A DNA stretch of 64,000 nt from Fibrobacter succinogenes (GTDB lineage Bacteria; Fibrobacterota; Fibrobacteria; Fibrobacterales; Fibrobacteraceae), in contig CACWNW010000017.1 in assembly GCA_902762305.1 (NCBI GenBank), positions 1-64,000 of the forward strand, given 5' to 3'. The notes under the pieces are model-generated. The model saw only the letters and a list, made by a program, of their open reading frames with translations, was not told the DNA's origin and made no database searches. The position numbers were made by a program, and so were the translations under genes. Shown here piece by piece: positions 60,984 to 64,000 of the stretch (within the stretch, counting starts at the first letter, position 1; each line of letters opens with the position of its first letter).

Positions 60984-63161
60984 ATGGTATGGACATCGAT
61001 TTCTAAATCAAGGAAGATTCTGTGGGCCGCAGGACTCATGTGCGCCGGAATCCTCATCAATCTCATACTATCGAAGCTGGTCATCTATTTCGAAATTCCG
61101 GTCTACGCGGACTGCATCGGGACCATCATCGCCGCCATGCTGGGCGGCACGCTCCCCGCCGTCGTCATCGGGTTCTTCTCCAACGCAATCAACGGCATTT
61201 CCGACCTCACCACGCTCTACTACGGCATCATCAGCATCCTAATCGGTGTCGCCGCAGCGCTATTCCAGCAAAACGGGTTCTTCCGCAGCGCACTGAAGGC
61301 GTGCTTCGCCGTACTCACGTTCGCGTTCCTCGGCGGCGTACTCGGCTCCATCCTCACTTACTTCCTCTACGGCTACGACTTCGGCGAAGGCATCTCCGCG
61401 CCGTTCTCCCTCGCCATCTACAACCACTTCGGGTTCTCCAAGTTCTTCTCGCAGCTCTCGGCCGACTTCATCCTCGACATCATCGACAAGTCCATCGTCG
61501 TCGCCATCGCCATCATCGCCCACAGGCTGATCCCGCCCAAAATCAAGCACCTCTACAGCCACGTATTCCTTTTCGACCCGAACCTCTCCGAGCACACGCG
61601 CCAGTTCGGCAACTACCAGATCAAGCGCTCGCTCCTGCGTAAGGTCGTCGTCATCGTCATCATCGCCGAAATCCTCCTGGGCGCCCTCGCGAGCGTTACC
61701 GGGTTCGTGCTGTACCGCCAGGTATCGATAGGCAAGTTCACCGACATCGCACACGGCCTTACCGAAGCCGCCGCAGTCGCCATCGACGCCGACCGCGTCG
61801 ACGAGTTCATCGCGAAAGGCGAAAAAGCCGAGGGTTACCAAAAAACAGAGGCGAACCTGTACAAGATACGCAACGGGTTCCAGCAGGCGATGTACCTGTA
61901 TGTGTATAAAATTCTCGACGACGGCTGCCACGTGGTGTTCGACCTCGACGCCGAAGACGGGGAAGAAGGCAGCGATCCGGGCACAACCATCCCGTTCGAC
62001 CCGTCGTTCGAGCCCTACCTGCCCAAGCTGCTCAAGGGCGAACCCATCGAGCCCATCATCTCCGACGACAAGTACGGCTGGCTCCTGACCGTGTACAAGC
62101 CGCTCCACAATTCCGAAGGCAAGACCGTCGCCTACGTCGCCGCCGACATCTCCATGGGCGAAATCCTCATCGACCAGGCGAAGTTCTTCATCAAGCTCCT
62201 GTCGATGTTCTTCGGGCTTTCCATCATCATCATGAGCATCGTGCTCGAGTTCGTGAACCGCGGCATCGTGAACCCCGTGAACCGCATGGCATCGGGCGCC
62301 ATCCACTTCGCCTACAACCTGGAACAGAGCCGCGTGAGCAGCATCCAGGAACTCGACTCCCTCAATATCAAGACCTTCGACGAAATCGAATACCTGTACA
62401 TAGCGCTCACCAAGACCTGCAAGGACTCGGTGGATTTCATCACGAGACTCGAGAAGGCGGCGGAACGCATCACGCTCATGCAGGATGAAATTATTATCAA
62501 CTTCGCAGAGATGGTCGAAGCGCGCGACACCAGCACGGGCGACCACATCAAGAAGACAGCCCACTATGTCGAAGCGATTGCGAAGGAACTGCAGCGCGAG
62601 GGCAAGTTTAGCGAAGTGCTCGACGACGCCTACATCGCAAAGCTCAAACGTTCGGCGCCTCTGCACGACATCGGCAAGATCGCGGTGTCCGACCTCATAT
62701 TGAACAAGCCGGGCAAGCTCACCGACGAAGAATTCGCCATCATGAAGAGCCATACGACCGAGGGCCGGAACATCCTCGCGAAAATCGAGGAGAACGCAAG
62801 CGACTCGATGGACGACGATTACCTCAAGGAAGCAATCGAGATGGCGCACTACCATCACGAGAAGTGGGACGGCAGCGGGTACCCCACAAGGCTCAAGGGC
62901 GAAAACATCCCGCTGTCGGCGCGCATCATGGCCGTTGCCGACGTGTTCGACGCGCTTGTGGCCGAACGCATCTACAAGAAGCCGTTCAGCTACGAGAAGG
63001 CGATGTCCATAATCACCGAGGGCGCCGGCAAGCACTTCGACCCGGTGGTGGTCGAGGCATTCTGCCGCATATCCGAGGAACTCTACAAGAACCGCACCGT
63101 GCTCAACAAGAAGCACGAACAGAGCGGGGATGGCGCGCCACATCCCGCGCAGGCAAGCTAG
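60984..63161 (+). CDS. Membrane-bound HD-GYP cyclic-di-GMP phosphodiesterase-like protein
   Basis: A 725-residue protein. Residues about 10-190 form a five- or six-helix membrane domain (GTIIAAMLGGTLPAVVIGFF) reminiscent of ECF-transporter S components or a MASE-type sensor. After a helix near 220-245 comes an extracytoplasmic part (about 250-395), then a membrane helix near 405-430, a HAMP-like linker and a coiled coil. The HD-GYP domain (about 500-710) has HD in APLHDIGK near 560 and HHEKWDGSGYP near 625, the full signature. It should hydrolyse cyclic di-GMP. AGAGG lies 8 nt before the ATG. Confidence 0.9.
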   Translation: MVWTSISKSRKILWAAGLMCAGILINLILSKLVIYFEIPVYADCIGTIIAAMLGGTLPAVVIGFFSNAINGISDLTTLYYGIISILIGVAAALFQQNGFFRSALKACFAVLTFAFLGGVLGSILTYFLYGYDFGEGISAPFSLAIYNHFGFSKFFSQLSADFILDIIDKSIVVAIAIIAHRLIPPKIKHLYSHVFLFDPNLSEHTRQFGNYQIKRSLLRKVVVIVIIAEILLGALASVTGFVLYRQVSIGKFTDIAHGLTEAAAVAIDADRVDEFIAKGEKAEGYQKTEANLYKIRNGFQQAMYLYVYKILDDGCHVVFDLDAEDGEEGSDPGTTIPFDPSFEPYLPKLLKGEPIEPIISDDKYGWLLTVYKPLHNSEGKTVAYVAADISMGEILIDQAKFFIKLLSMFFGLSIIIMSIVLEFVNRGIVNPVNRMASGAIHFAYNLEQSRVSSIQELDSLNIKTFDEIEYLYIALTKTCKDSVDFITRLEKAAERITLMQDEIIINFAEMVEARDTSTGDHIKKTAHYVEAIAKELQREGKFSEVLDDAYIAKLKRSAPLHDIGKIAVSDLILNKPGKLTDEEFAIMKSHTTEGRNILAKIEENASDSMDDDYLKEAIEMAHYHHEKWDGSGYPTRLKGENIPLSARIMAVADVFDALVAERIYKKPFSYEKAMSIITEGAGKHFDPVVVEAFCRISEELYKNRTVLNKKHEQSGDGAPHPAQAS

Positions 63162-63415
63162 CGCGCGAACCGCGGGAACGCCGCATGCCGCTAGATGAAG
63201 TCGCGGGGGAGGCACGCCCGCGAACTGCAGGATAATTGCGAGTCGCTGGAATAGCGCCTTCGGGTTACAGGATACGCGCGTGGTGCGGGGGAGGCATGCC
63301 CGCAGGTCGCGGAACGCGGGTGCATCGCATTCGGGTCACGAGAATTCCACATGCAGGCCGCAAGATGCGCGAGCCGCGGGCATAATGCAAATTGAAAGCG
63401 GGAATGCGGCATTTT

Positions 63416-63453
63416 GGCGGACTAAACTCCGATTTTTCGCATTTTAGTCTGCC
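63416..63453. repeat. 38-bp hairpin repeat, copy 1
   Basis: GGCGGACTAAA (63416-63426) faces TTTAGTCTGCC (63443-63453) with one mismatch. Confidence 0.75.
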
Positions 63454-63500
63454 AGAAATTAACTTGTATGTAACGTCATACGCAGTTTGCCGCGCCACCT

Positions 63501-63538
63501 GGCTGACTAAAACCACAAATTCCGCATTTTGGTCTGCC
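63501..63538. repeat. 38-bp hairpin repeat, copy 2
   Basis: GGCTGACTAAAA (63501-63512) faces TTTTGGTCTGCC (63527-63538), with two mismatches. Confidence 0.75.
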
Positions 63539-63606
63539 GCAAAACCCCAAAACCGCCAGCCGCGTTCCCCAAAAGTCTCTATTTCGTGTTACTTTATCTG
63601 TAAAAC

Positions 63607-63644
63607 GGCAGACCAAAAACCAGTTTTTCGCAATTTAGTCAGCC
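63607..63644. repeat. 38-bp hairpin repeat, copy 3
   Basis: GGCAGACCAAA (63607-63617) faces TTTAGTCAGCC (63634-63644), with mismatches. Confidence 0.75.
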
Positions 63645-63811
63645 AAAACACCGAAATTCAACCCGCAAAACGCCATAATCGCCCCGCAGACAGTCCGAAA
63701 CACGCCCGCGGCACAGCACCTGCCTGCAATAAGCAGCACCACCCCGCGATAAACAATAACTACCCGCAACAAGCAACACTCACCCGCGATAAACATCCGC
63801 GCGGCGCCCAC

Positions 63812-63840
63812 AAAAAAAAAGCCCCGGATTATCCGGAGCC
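63812..63840 (-). terminator. Terminator of the gene at the right edge
   Basis: GGCTCCGGAT and ATCCGGGGC form a stem on the minus strand, followed by nine T. Confidence 0.8.
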
Positions 63841-63864
63841 CTTTATGCGTAAAAAACTATCCCG

Positions 63865-64000
63865 CTACCTGAACTCATACACCTTGGTCGCAAGCACGGT
63901 CTCGCCGCTCAGCATGTTGACCTTGATCTTCACCGTGGTCATCTTGCCGCGCGGAATCTGCACCGTGGCGCTGTACCCGATGCCGACCTCCGAAGGAATG
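63865..64000 (-). CDS. 3' end of a gene running off the window (C-terminal 44 residues)
   Basis: On the minus strand an open frame enters at the window edge and ends at the TAG at 63865-63867. The visible part reads VGIGYSATVQIPRGKMTTVK and ends LATKVYEFR, which looks like a small beta-domain at the C-terminus of an exported protein. A terminator follows. Too little is visible to name it. Confidence 0.7.
   Translation of the reverse strand, partial: IPSEVGIGYSATVQIPRGKMTTVKIKVNMLSGETVLATKVYEFR

Larger units (their letters stand above)
63162..63864. other. ~700-bp non-coding region with repeats
   Basis: No supported gene. GC-rich imperfect repeats (GGGGGAGGCA-GCCCGC motifs near 63207 and 63287) come first, then three hairpin repeats (63416-63644), then CCGCGATAAACA units near 63753 and 63786, and the terminator at 63812. 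Confidence 0.6.

Noticed and set aside
61260-63215. Long minus-strand open frame opposite the HD-GYP gene
   Set aside because: Antisense shadow; low-complexity Val/Asp/His composition and no motif.
63416-63644. CRISPR array
   Set aside because: Only three imperfect hairpins with unequal spacing and diverged sequence; no cas genes in the window.
1-64000. tRNA or rRNA genes
   Set aside because: No TTCGANNCC-type T-loop with matching stems and no rRNA-like conserved segment was found by eye.

Overview
The window looks like a Fibrobacter-type genome (gut or rumen cellulose degrader). The pointers are two tandem family-45 endoglucanase lipoproteins whose mature N-termini carry a Cys-Gly-Asp-Asp start and long Ser/Pro/Val linkers, many short-lipobox lipoproteins, GC-rich housekeeping genes, and a mix of genes with strong AGGAGG sites and genes with no Shine-Dalgarno site at all. 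Genus level is an inference; no rRNA or tRNA gene is present to confirm it.

Layout. 1-5.3 kb: two paralogous lipoproteins, a small glycine-rich lipoprotein and two GH45 endoglucanases, all on the minus strand and separated by clear terminators. 5.4-20 kb: core metabolism and envelope genes (purM, a cyclic-nucleotide-binding regulator, a metal/cobalamin-type substrate-binding lipoprotein, a divergent outer-membrane protein, a TM2-like protein, a NYN-like protein, a TPR protein, a LivK/LppC-like binding protein, a nucleotidyltransferase remnant, purF, lysA, a Lys/Ala-rich CBM48 protein, rpe, and a HigA/IrrE-type regulator with a degenerate protease motif). 20.2-25.6 kb: three tandem paralogous membrane proteins, probably DUF4153. 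25.7-27.1 kb: ahcY with an internal deletion and frame change near its 5' end.

27-52 kb is an accessory, mostly AT-rich island. It holds a discoidin-like lipoprotein, a rearranged set of AlbA_2/ORF6N/YhcG genes with ~100-bp direct repeats and a pseudogene, a five-gene LlaJI-type restriction-modification operon (two C5-cytosine methyltransferases, an OLD-like ATPase between them, a McrB-like AAA+ motor and a PD-(D/E)XK subunit), a divergent YobI-type membrane NTPase with an ASCH protein, and a giant exonuclease-RecQ-UvrD fusion that is frameshifted near its C-terminus and flanked by direct repeats. This is most plausibly a phage-defence island.

52.1-64 kb returns to GC-rich core genes: SGNH hydrolase, DUF3392 protein, sbcD-sbcC, an outer-membrane lipoprotein, nadA-mnmA, and a membrane HD-GYP phosphodiesterase, followed by ~700 bp of non-coding DNA with three hairpin repeats and the 3' end of one more gene.

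Two window-wide patterns stand out. Seven genes lacking a Shine-Dalgarno site have a TAnnTTTG/TATATTTT-like -10 element ending only 4-7 nt before the start codon, which predicts leaderless or nearly leaderless mRNAs. Six intergenic copies of a short GTCAYYCTGGAG...GATAG-type repeat are scattered between genes.
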